Assembly (NCBI GenBank): GCA_903903945.1
Contig: CAIVAP010000226.1
Coordinates: 1 to 32,507, forward strand
DNA from: an uncultured bacterium
GTDB lineage: Bacteria > Zixibacteria > MSB-5A5 > CAIYYT01
Direction: 5' to 3'
DNA length: 32,507 nucleotides
The position numbers and the translations under genes were made by a program. Below are positions 1 to 7,063 of this stretch, one piece after another. The notes below the pieces were generated by a model. It was not told the DNA's origin, made no database searches, and saw only the letters and a list, made by a program, of their open reading frames with translations. The first letter of the stretch is position 1. Each line of letters opens with the position of its first letter.

Positions 1-432
1 GACGACATGGTCAAACTGACGAAATGGTCGCAGACGACGATACTCGGTGCTTCCAATGAGTTGCTCGGACACCACATGGAAGTTCGCGGCATCGGCATCA
101 TCGATGTCGAGAAACTGTTTGGTATCCGTGCGATCCGTCTGCAAAAACGGGTTGAAGTTGAAGTGCGGCTGACCTACTGGGAAGGCGGCGCTGAATACGA
201 ACGTCTGGGGCTGGAAGATCGCTACACCACGATTCTCGGCGTCGAGATTCCGGTGGTCGTGATTCCGATCTCTCCGGGGAAGAACATCACGGTGATTTCG
301 GAAGTTATTGCGATGAACCAAATGCTCAAAGTCTATGGCGAGAACGCGGCGGTCGAATTGTCAAAACGTCTTTCAGAACGACTACATCGTCAGACGGTGA
401 CTTCAGACTATTTGGAATCCGACTTCGAGTAA
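1..432 (+). CDS. hprK: HPr kinase/phosphorylase, C-terminal part (5' end outside window)
   Basis: HprK phosphorylates and dephosphorylates a serine of the phosphocarrier HPr (or a paralogue) in the cytoplasm. In Gram-negative bacteria it usually serves a regulatory rather than sugar-uptake PTS. The reading frame is open from the first base, so the gene begins upstream. The first visible residues, DDMVKL, match the family segment after the Walker A region. The HprK signature follows at once (MEVRGIGIIDVEKLFG), then the LGLEDRYTTILGVEIP segment and IPISPGKNITVISEVIAMNQ, which belong to the conserved C-terminal half. About 143 residues are visible of a usual 310-330. The P-loop lies outside the window. 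The stop is TAA at 430-432, followed 27 bp later by a strong terminator, so this is the last gene of its transcript. Family assignment is firm; the partner HPr is not visible here. Confidence 0.93.
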   Translation, partial: DDMVKLTKWSQTTILGASNELLGHHMEVRGIGIIDVEKLFGIRAIRLQKRVEVEVRLTYWEGGAEYERLGLEDRYTTILGVEIPVVVIPISPGKNITVISEVIAMNQMLKVYGENAAVELSKRLSERLHRQTVTSDYLESDFE

Positions 433-459
433 TCTGCAAAGATAATTACAGGCAAATAC

Positions 460-496
460 GCGCCGTCAGGAGAGGTTCCTGATGGCGCTTTGTTTT
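460..496 (+). terminator. Rho-independent terminator after hprK
   Basis: A 12-bp stem pairs 460-471 with 477-488, with one G-T wobble and a GAGGT loop. It is followed by a T-rich run, TTTGTTTT, at 489-496. It lies 27 bp past the hprK stop and would end that transcript. Confidence 0.85.
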
Positions 497-497
497 G

Positions 498-694
498 GGG
501 ACTGTTGAAAAAGCCCAGACCGTGTCATTGCGAGGAGTGCGGAGAGGTGATGTAGGGTGTGGAGTACGACGAAGCAATCTCGATTTACGCTCTCCAAATG
601 CAGGCGTGCAGATTGCTTCGTCGTCATTACCCCTCCCCTCTCCCTCCCGCCCTGACTCCTCGCAATGACAATTCCGAGGTTCTTCAACAGTCCC
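498..694. repeat. MITE-like repeat, copy 1 (197 bp, 12-bp terminal inverted repeats)
   Basis: The element starts with GGGACTGTTGAA (498-509) and ends with its exact reverse complement TTCAACAGTCCC (683-694). Inside are two more perfect inverted pairs: 524-538 with 655-669 (15 bp, GTCATTGCGAGGAGT) and 566-580 with 610-624 (15 bp, ACGACGAAGCAATCT). The whole could fold into one long nested hairpin. A second, shorter copy lies in opposite orientation at 14568-14717 and shares the outer 40 or so bases. The GTCATTGCGAG..GAAGCAATCT core resembles repeat cores I recall from several unrelated bacteria; that is memory, not a search. I see no convincing target-site duplication. Short ORFs here are artefacts of the palindromes. 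Confidence 0.85.
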
Positions 695-732
695 TTTGGG
701 CAGCAGTGCGAATCTTGATCTCACGATAGCAC

Positions 733-2145
733 TCAACGCTGCGTCCGTCGGTAGAGTTGATGGCATGGGTTATCCCCTGCCCTCGGTAGGGGAATCATTT
801 CGTATCGTTCGGCAAAATCGGATGCGGTCACAATCGGAAGCGAGGTGGGATAGTCGGGATCGATAAAGAGCCATTCGGTGTTTGTGGAATCGGCAAAGCG
901 ACGGTATTCGCCTGCACGATTGTAGGAAGCCGCCTGCGGTGTCACTAATCCATCGCGGTCTATTATTCGGCCGCGGAAGTAATATCCAAAGTAGCCGATG
1001 TCTTCGGCCAGTACGCGGTCGTTCGGCCGAGCATGTTGGGTGAGATAATCGGCGGCGGCGATATGGATGTCGTGATAGGACGCCATCTCGAGGCGTAGAT
1101 TATCAAAGCGACCGGTCAGATGAATAAGCGACGCCACAACTACAAGAATGGAAACAACAGCAGGTACCCAAGTTGTGGTGGCAGCTCTCCTGAAAGGCAA
1201 CCATAACAACAGGCGGACGACAGCAATTGTGACGATGACGAAGCTGGTTGGATAAACGGGGGCCGGATACCAGAAAAAGACGTGCGTGCCGCTAACGATC
1301 AACGCGCCAAGATAAGCACCACACCAAACAGCGATGATACCGAGCAGTCTATCTCTGCGGAAAGCGAATATCAGTCCGAGAAGAAACAGCGGCCAGATGA
1401 TCCAGCCGAATGGCGAGTTTAGTCCCAGGGTGATCGCCGGGTTCTGCCAACTGCTGAAACGTTCGTAGCCCGAATAGAGAGCCATTTTGGCGGTGAGGGA
1501 ATTGGGTACGACCGATCCGAAGTAAGCCTGAGCAAACAGCAGCCAGTTGCCGGCGATCAATAAAACGGGAACTGCTTTTAGAACAAGTTGTCGTCGATCG
1601 CGGAAGACTATCGCGGCAAGGATCAATGCCAACAACGCCCAGCCCTCGGGGCGCGCTACGGTTGCCAATGATGCGACTGTGATTGCGGCAAAATGCTCGC
1701 CGCGAAAAAGCAGATACATCCCCGAGGTTACCAGCAGCGCAAAGAGCGCAGTCTCCATGCCGGCGATGTCACAAATCACCGAGCGCGGGAAGACGATATA
1801 AATGACCGCTGGCAAAATGGCGAATCTGCCAAGATCAAGATGTTGCGACCAGCGATACAGAATCACTGTGGTCAATCCGGCGGCAGTCAGATTGAAAAAC
1901 AGCGCCGCGGTGATGCTGTCGATGCCAATCAGATTGAACAACGCGATCAGCAGTGTGAACAGCGGCGTGGAAGTGCCCAACACGCGTTCGCCAAGGTTGT
2001 AGACCAAGCCGTTGCCATGCGCGATGTTTGCAGCATAACGAAAGGTGATAAAGGCGTCATCGACAGCATAGTGAGTCGCGAAATACACAACCAACCGTAC
2101 GGCGATGGCGGCGAAGAAGAGGATGATGGGAGTGGATTTCTTCAT
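733..2145 (-). CDS. GT-C fold glycosyltransferase-like integral membrane protein
   Basis: A polytopic inner-membrane protein of 470 residues with about ten hydrophobic segments. The first transmembrane helix is followed by VDDAFITFRYA (Asp29-Asp30). An acidic pair at this place, in the first periplasmic loop, is typical of GT-C glycosyltransferases (PMT/ArnT-like), which use polyprenyl-phosphate sugars. GNGLVYNLGERVLGTSTPL and GMETALFALL are also typical of this group. A C-terminal soluble domain of about 100 residues follows the last helix. The start chosen is ATG at 2143-2145 (MKKSTPII), because the helix follows directly. An upstream TTG at 2209-2211 would add 22 proline-rich residues that look untranslated. 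No strong Shine-Dalgarno precedes either. Donor and acceptor cannot be told from sequence. Confidence 0.75.
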   Translation of the reverse strand: MKKSTPIILFFAAIAVRLVVYFATHYAVDDAFITFRYAANIAHGNGLVYNLGERVLGTSTPLFTLLIALFNLIGIDSITAALFFNLTAAGLTTVILYRWSQHLDLGRFAILPAVIYIVFPRSVICDIAGMETALFALLVTSGMYLLFRGEHFAAITVASLATVARPEGWALLALILAAIVFRDRRQLVLKAVPVLLIAGNWLLFAQAYFGSVVPNSLTAKMALYSGYERFSSWQNPAITLGLNSPFGWIIWPLFLLGLIFAFRRDRLLGIIAVWCGAYLGALIVSGTHVFFWYPAPVYPTSFVIVTIAVVRLLLWLPFRRAATTTWVPAVVSILVVVASLIHLTGRFDNLRLEMASYHDIHIAAADYLTQHARPNDRVLAEDIGYFGYYFRGRIIDRDGLVTPQAASYNRAGEYRRFADSTNTEWLFIDPDYPTSLPIVTASDFAERYEMIPLPRAGDNPCHQLYRRTQR

Positions 2146-2223
2146 CGGGGATAAAATAGGAGGGTGCAATGGTGAAGGGTAGGGAAATCGGGGGGGGAAT
2201 GCCTGCAGCAAGTTAGCCTGTAG

Positions 2224-2392
2224 CCCACCTAGAGCGAAGCGACAGGTGGGTTTTTCTGCAAACTAATGCTCCCGCCCGTGCCACGGACGTCACCATTGGC
2301 TGTAATGCCGCTGACCCTCTGACGTTATTCGTGACAAGAGGACAACAGCCATGATCATCGAACAACCCACCCGACGCTGCGCTTTGGGTGGG
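2224..2392. repeat. Pair of related hairpins in inverted orientation
   Basis: The gap between two minus-strand genes (2146-2470) holds two similar hairpins. CCCACCT (2224-2230) pairs with AGGTGGG (2244-2250), with AGCGAAGCG in the loop and TTTTT after it on the plus strand. CCCACCC (2366-2372) pairs with GGGTGGG (2386-2392); read on the minus strand its loop carries AGCGCAGCG. They look like two copies of one short palindromic family facing each other. Either could act as a transcription end, but I see no firm terminator for the kinase on its own strand. The short ORFs here are not genes. Confidence 0.65.
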
Positions 2393-2470
2393 ATACAGTG
2401 TGTCGACGCGGTCGTGCCAATCGTGGCTGCGCATTGTTGCCCCGCCCGCTGGGTTGGGTACTCCGTCAGT

Positions 2471-4648
2471 TTATTCTCGCCACTTGAGAGTCTTGAAACG
2501 AGGGTCATCACGCAACGAATCCAAATCGGGGTCCCTTTCCACCCAATCCCGATGAGCGAATCCCGCCTTGACCGCAGCTTCAAGACACTGAATGGCGCGA
2601 GTGGAATCTCCCTCGAGAGCGTGCAAGCAGGCCACATTGTATTGAATTCCGGCATCCTCGGGGTCAATGGCAACGGCGCGTCTTGCCCAAGCCAGTCCGG
2701 CCTCGCTTTCACCCAGGCGACAGAGTGAGACGGCGCCCGTGGTGAAAGCGCGAGCATCATCCGGGTTAAGTTCCACGTGCTTTTCAATTGCTCGGAAGGC
2801 TAACCGATAAAGAGCGTTTGCAGTCTCGGTATTTCCCAGTGCTGAATGTGCCTGTGCGGCAAAGTAGCGGGCTTCATGGTGTTCATGCCCCTGACAGGCT
2901 TCCTCAAATAGCTTGGCTGCCTCGGCGATCTCACCACGCTGGAAACAAGCCCGACCGTACAGGTACCAAGTTTCCGCCTGATTCTTGTCCATTTTCAAGG
3001 CGGTCTCAAATTCCACTTTTGCCTCGTCAAAGCGGTTCATCAACCAAAGAGTAAAACCGCGCGCTGCATGAGCCTGCGCCAATTCCGCATCCAGTTCCAG
3101 TGCACGGCTGCTGGCTCGGTCTGCTTCTGCGAGATGGATATTGCCCGATTCTCCATAGAAGTGAACCAACATGGAGCAGCAATCTGCGACACCGACATAA
3201 GCGAGAGCGTATTTCGGGTCGATCTCAGCTGCCCGAACAAACATCTGCGTGGCAAATTGCAGGCTCTTGCGTCGTCTCTGGTGGAAAAACTGACGACCCC
3301 TGAGATAGTAATCATAGGCGTTGGAATCGGCAGTAGTGGATCTGGTAATAGCTTGCTGCTCATCGTCGCTTAGTATGAGTTGCAGGGCGCGAAAAACATT
3401 CTGTGCAATCGCATCTTGGATGGCGAATATCTCTTCGGCCTCCTGGTCGTAGCGTTCCGACCAAAGATGATAGCCGGTAGTAACGTCAATGAGCTGCACA
3501 GTAACACGAAGACGATTGCCGGCACGGCGAACCGATCCCTCGAGCAGAGTTTCTACGTGCAACTTCCTCCCAATCTCACGAATGTCCTCTTTGCTCTCCC
3601 GGAAAGCAAGGGTCGACGTACGCGCTGCGACTCTCAGTCCCTTAGCCTGAGCCAAGGCGTTGATGATCTCTTCTGCAATTCCATCGCAGAAGTACTCCTC
3701 CTCGCTGTTGGAACTGATATTGGAAAATGGGAGAACGGCGATCGACCGCGAGTAATCCTTCTTGCGGCCGGGGTATTGAACTCGTCCCGAAATCACAGCT
3801 TCCAGAGCATATCGCAGATCAGCGCCCAAGTCGGCGGCACGTTGATAGCGCTGATCCGGTTTCTTTGCGAGAAGTCTGAATACAATCCGCTCCAGCTCCA
3901 GCGGTACCCCCGCGGAATACTCAGTTATCGGCAGAAGCTCTTTTGAGACAATGGCATTAAGTGTCTCCATCAGGTTCTTACCGGCGAAAGGGGTCTTGCC
4001 AGTGAGGATTTCGTAGAGGACGACACCAAGCGAGAACAGGTCCGAGCGCTCATCGACTCCCAACCCCTGAATCTGCTCGGGTGAAATGTAGGGAGCAGTG
4101 CCACTAACCCTGGTTTTTGGCAACGCTGGAGCCCTGTCCAGTAGTAAGGCCAAGCCAAAATCAACAATTTTGACTCGCCCGCGATCATTTATCAGAATGT
4201 TAGTGGGCTTAATGTCACAGTGAACTATACTATGGTTGTGCGCTTCCGTTAAGCCGTCACTGATCTGCATAGCCAACTCCAATACCCCTTCCACTGACGG
4301 CCGCTGGGTGGAAACGTAGGAGTCTATTGATTCACCCTTCACATGTTCCATTGCGATGAACGGCCACCCATTGTGTTCGCCGACCTCATAAATCGTGACG
4401 ATATTCGGATGATTGAGTTTGGCGATTGCCTGCGCTTCTCTCCTGAAGCGGGACCGCCAGTCTGGGTCTTGAGATAGATCCCGGGACAGGAATTTGAGCG
4501 CTACCTCTCTCTCCAATTCGCTATCTCGGGCGAGGTAAACGACACCCATTCCACCTGAGCCAATGACTGACCCGATTGTATACCGACCGATCGCAGAACC
4601 TGGTGCGGCAAGTTCCAACGTTCTGTCCAAATCTTCATCAGTAAGCAT
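2471..4648 (-). CDS. Soluble Ser/Thr protein kinase with TolB-like domain and TPR repeats
   Basis: A 725-residue Hanks-type kinase. The kinase domain spans about residues 22-285: glycine loop GSGGMG (30-35), Lys52 in VALKFL, catalytic loop HCDIKPTN with Asp145 and Asn150, DFG at 163-165, and GTAPYISPEQ. The catalytic loop has HCD where most kinases have HRD, so it is a non-RD type. After a short basic linker comes a TolB/FlgO-like alpha-beta domain (about 300-430, starting SIAVLPFSN, with FCDGIAEEIINALA and LLEGSVRR). TPR-like helical repeats fill about 445-725. Unlike many bacterial kinases of this kind there is no transmembrane segment between kinase and sensor parts, so it should be cytoplasmic. 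The start ATG has AAAGGA nine bases upstream. The substrate is unknown. The architecture is common in bacteria with many eukaryote-like kinases. Confidence 0.92.
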   Translation of the reverse strand: MLTDEDLDRTLELAAPGSAIGRYTIGSVIGSGGMGVVYLARDSELEREVALKFLSRDLSQDPDWRSRFRREAQAIAKLNHPNIVTIYEVGEHNGWPFIAMEHVKGESIDSYVSTQRPSVEGVLELAMQISDGLTEAHNHSIVHCDIKPTNILINDRGRVKIVDFGLALLLDRAPALPKTRVSGTAPYISPEQIQGLGVDERSDLFSLGVVLYEILTGKTPFAGKNLMETLNAIVSKELLPITEYSAGVPLELERIVFRLLAKKPDQRYQRAADLGADLRYALEAVISGRVQYPGRKKDYSRSIAVLPFSNISSNSEEEYFCDGIAEEIINALAQAKGLRVAARTSTLAFRESKEDIREIGRKLHVETLLEGSVRRAGNRLRVTVQLIDVTTGYHLWSERYDQEAEEIFAIQDAIAQNVFRALQLILSDDEQQAITRSTTADSNAYDYYLRGRQFFHQRRRKSLQFATQMFVRAAEIDPKYALAYVGVADCCSMLVHFYGESGNIHLAEADRASSRALELDAELAQAHAARGFTLWLMNRFDEAKVEFETALKMDKNQAETWYLYGRACFQRGEIAEAAKLFEEACQGHEHHEARYFAAQAHSALGNTETANALYRLAFRAIEKHVELNPDDARAFTTGAVSLCRLGESEAGLAWARRAVAIDPEDAGIQYNVACLHALEGDSTRAIQCLEAAVKAGFAHRDWVERDPDLDSLRDDPRFKTLKWRE

Positions 4649-4700
4649 CGGCTATTTTCCTTTGAGACAAGCCAAGTAATGTGATTCGAAACACGATATT

Positions 4701-4731
4701 ATTAGAGTCGGCTTTACTTCCGAAAAGTCAA
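4701..4731 (-). promoter_or_regulatory. Possible promoter of the kinase gene
   Basis: On the minus strand TTGACT (4731-4726) is followed after 19 bases by TCTAAT (4706-4701). The spacing is longer than ideal. The 13 bases around the -35, ATTGACTTTTCGG, recur exactly in front of the subtilase gene (about 21290-21302), which supports function. Confidence 0.4.
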
Positions 4732-4883
4732 TCCGTGCGGATACAAAACATTATCTGAGATTTTCCGCATAAGGGCTAAAAAAGACACTATTTGACGTCT
4801 TTCAGTATGTTATGTATGTCGAAATCTTCTCGAATTGTCAGCAATGTCTCTCGTTTTCCTGAGTGATTGTTCCTATCAGCACG

Positions 4884-4917
4884 AAAAACGGCGGGCGTTC
4901 TTAGTAAACACCCGCCG
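4884..4917 (-). terminator. Rho-independent terminator of the TRASH/YHS protein gene
   Basis: An 11-bp GC-rich stem (4907-4917 with 4889-4899, one mismatch) is followed on the minus strand by TTTTT (4888-4884). It lies about 55 bp past the stop of the gene at 4971-5441. The rest of the gap 4649-4970 holds the kinase upstream region and no credible gene. Confidence 0.85.
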
Positions 4918-4970
4918 AATCGCAAGAATTGCCAGGCAAGAGCTAACGCTGGAATTGCCTCCTCAGCGTA

Positions 4971-5441
4971 CTACATCATGTCTTTGTCCCACTTTACACT
5001 ATCCGCCGGCATATCAAGCCTCTTGAGATACTTCATCGGATCAGCGGCAAATATCGACCGGCATTTGCGGCAGCAGAAGAAAACGTGACGGCCTTCATAG
5101 TCGGAATAAACCTTCTTGTCAATCTTGTCTCCCGAAATGGGGCAGACTTTTTGAATGTTTTCGAACACGACCCCATCAGCAGCCGCCTTTTGGAAAAAGG
5201 AGTCGGGATCGGCCTTGAACTTGGGTTGGCACATGGCACAGCAGAAATAGACTCGTTGTCCCTGAATATCGGAATTAAACTTCTTGTTAATCTTTTCTCC
5301 CATCACCGGGCAGATTTCTTGTGGATGCTGCTTTTTAGGAGTAGCCGGGGTGGTCGCGACTTTAGTGCTGTCCGCCGCAATGACTACTCCAAACGCTAAA
5401 ATCGCCAGTACGACGCTCATGAGCAATGTTATCCTGCGCAT
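4971..5441 (-). CDS. Secreted protein with two TRASH/YHS-like metal-binding domains
   Basis: A 156-residue protein with an N-terminal signal peptide (MRRITLLMSVVLAILAFGVV, cleavage likely after the following Ala-Ala). Two similar modules of about 45 residues follow. Each starts with CP[VI][MS]G[ED]KI and ends with V[YF]FCC..C...F..DP, giving the Cys patterns CPVMG..FCCAMC and CPISG..FCCRKC. This is the TRASH/YHS type of Cys-rich fold, linked in known families to copper and other heavy metals. It is therefore probably an exported metal-binding protein. ATG at 5441 was chosen over an upstream one because AAAGGA lies seven bases before it and the signal peptide starts there. It is divergent from the copper-type efflux operon at 5744, with a terminator after it, which points to a shared metal stimulus. 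Confidence 0.85.
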   Translation of the reverse strand: MRRITLLMSVVLAILAFGVVIAADSTKVATTPATPKKQHPQEICPVMGEKINKKFNSDIQGQRVYFCCAMCQPKFKADPDSFFQKAAADGVVFENIQKVCPISGDKIDKKVYSDYEGRHVFFCCRKCRSIFAADPMKYLKRLDMPADSVKWDKDMM

Positions 5442-5602
5442 AGATCGTTCCTTTCCAAAGTGTTTTTGATATGTCAATTCCTTCTCATCAAGTATCATAC
5501 GTTTCAAGTACCGTGCCCGGAATCAGCAATAACGCTAAGTCATTGTAATCCAATGAAACCGATGCGCATCTGGGCTCTTTTTAGAACATGCATGATACAT
5601 TT

Positions 5603-5632
5603 GTTGAACAATATTGTCAACCGACACATAAT
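5603..5632 (+). promoter_or_regulatory. Promoter with overlapping palindrome before the efflux operon
   Basis: TTGAAC (5604-5609), 17 bases and CATAAT (5627-5632) form a plausible sigma-70-type promoter about 110 bp before the operon's first gene. A near-palindrome, GTTGAACAATATTGTCAAC (5603-5621), overlaps the -35 and half the spacer; its core ACAATATTGT is a perfect palindrome. This placement suits a repressor site, possibly for a metal sensor, but no regulator gene is adjacent. The rest of the intergenic stretch 5442-5743 shows no gene. Confidence 0.5.
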
Positions 5633-5743
5633 GTTATGCATTACAAAGTACGATACCTTGAGTATTGTTTCGCTAAGATGCTGTCCGACTGCAAGCTGCC
5701 ATGCGCCCGCACTTTGGCACAACAGTTGCTTTGGGGGATGTCT

Positions 5744-7063
5744 ATGAAGCGTTGGATTCTCATGCTCTTTGGATTGGTGCAAGTTTGCACCCTGCCATTG
5801 AGCGCACAGCAACCGGTGACACCTTCCGATAGTTTGCGGATGGAACAGGTCGTATACGACGTTGTCCGCCACAATGACCGAGTCACCGCGATGCGCTATA
5901 TGGAAAAGGCCGCTGAGGCTAAAGCCAAATCCACCGGAGCGTGGGACGACCCGATGTTGATGGTGGGCGTCAACAATCTGCCGACCTCGTTTGACTTCAA
6001 AATGGACCCGATGACTATGAAAATGTTGGGGCTGAGCCAAAATATTCCCTATGCCGGCCAGAAGGGCCTGCAAGAAAAAGCCGCACAAGCCGAAGCCGCC
6101 ATGGCGAAACAGGATCGGCAGGAGCAGGAGCTGGAGTTGGCTATCGCCGCGAAGCTGGCCTTCTACGATCTCTTCTTCAGCCTGCGAGCAATTGACCTGC
6201 TCATGAAGCAGATTGAGGTCATGCAGGATGTGGTTGCATCTGTCAAATCGCGCGTGGCAACTTCGCAAACCAACCCGGAGGACGCCGCCGCTGCGCAGGT
6301 CGACCTCTGGCGACTACAGACCCAACTGATGCCCGCCGCTCACGCAGTAGAAAGCGCTCAGTATGATCTCAACACTCTGCGGGGACTTCCGACCGGCAAA
6401 CCAGTCCCAGCGCCACAGACCCCGATGTTTGCAGAGCTTCCAGAGAATGCCGAAGCGTTGGTCGTCGCTGCCAGGGAGTACTATCCTCCGCTCAAGAAAC
6501 TGACAGAACAAGCGAGCGGCTACGCATTCTCAGCGGCTGCGGCGCGCAGGATGTTATGGCCGATGCTCAGTCTGTCGGGCAACTACAACTTCCGCGCGAG
6601 CACGGATATGGAAAAGCGCGACAACATGGTCGGCTTCCAAGCAACAATTTCACTGCCGATTTTCTCCCGTCGACAACAGCGAGCTATGGCACAATCCATG
6701 GATTTGATGAAACAGAGCGCCGTTGTCGAGGAGGTACAGCTCGCTCGCGAAATCGAGACGAAAGTGAGATCTCTGTATCTTGATGCGCAACATCTCACGG
6801 AAAACCTGCGGATGTACAGCGAACGAATCATTCCCGCCGACGAGGATGCCTATCGCAACGCCTTCTCCGGATACACCAACAACCGCACACCGCTGGCGAC
6901 GCTTTTGAACTATGCGCTAACGTCGTTTCGCGATCGGCTTACTGCAAATCAAATCGAATACGAGTTGGCCCGGACATTGGCGGAGATGGAGCGCTATACT
7001 ACCGATCCCGCGCAACTGGCCGGCGATCAGACCGAAAGCAATAACCAAGCAAAGGATAAATAG
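5744..7063 (+). CDS. TolC/CusC-family outer-membrane efflux protein
   Basis: A 439-residue outer-membrane channel subunit of a tripartite metal efflux pump. It starts with a signal peptide (MKRWILMLFGLVQVCTLPLS, then AQQ). Two outer-membrane-efflux-protein repeats of coiled-coil and beta segments follow; WDDPMLMVGVNNLP and GLSQNIPYAGQKGLQ in the first half and FQATISLPIFSRRQQRAM in the second are typical. It is Met-rich (DFKMDPMTMKMLGLS), as expected for copper or silver export. The frame is open back to 5588. I chose ATG 5744 because the signal peptide starts there and GGGGG lies six bases upstream; ATG 5738 is the alternative. Its stop TAG is immediately followed by the ATG of the next gene, so the two are co-transcribed. 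It resembles CzcC/CusC; the metal is inferred from the pump subunit. Confidence 0.88.
   Translation: MKRWILMLFGLVQVCTLPLSAQQPVTPSDSLRMEQVVYDVVRHNDRVTAMRYMEKAAEAKAKSTGAWDDPMLMVGVNNLPTSFDFKMDPMTMKMLGLSQNIPYAGQKGLQEKAAQAEAAMAKQDRQEQELELAIAAKLAFYDLFFSLRAIDLLMKQIEVMQDVVASVKSRVATSQTNPEDAAAAQVDLWRLQTQLMPAAHAVESAQYDLNTLRGLPTGKPVPAPQTPMFAELPENAEALVVAAREYYPPLKKLTEQASGYAFSAAAARRMLWPMLSLSGNYNFRASTDMEKRDNMVGFQATISLPIFSRRQQRAMAQSMDLMKQSAVVEEVQLAREIETKVRSLYLDAQHLTENLRMYSERIIPADEDAYRNAFSGYTNNRTPLATLLNYALTSFRDRLTANQIEYELARTLAEMERYTTDPAQLAGDQTESNNQAKDK

Noticed and set aside
446..766. Minus-strand ORFs of 106 and 73 codons
   Set aside because: They lie over the TIR repeat and have palindrome-derived, low-quality sequence without ribosome sites.
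5540..6268. Minus-strand ORF of 242 codons
   Set aside because: Mostly antisense to the outer-membrane efflux gene; His-rich nonsense composition with no recognisable motif.
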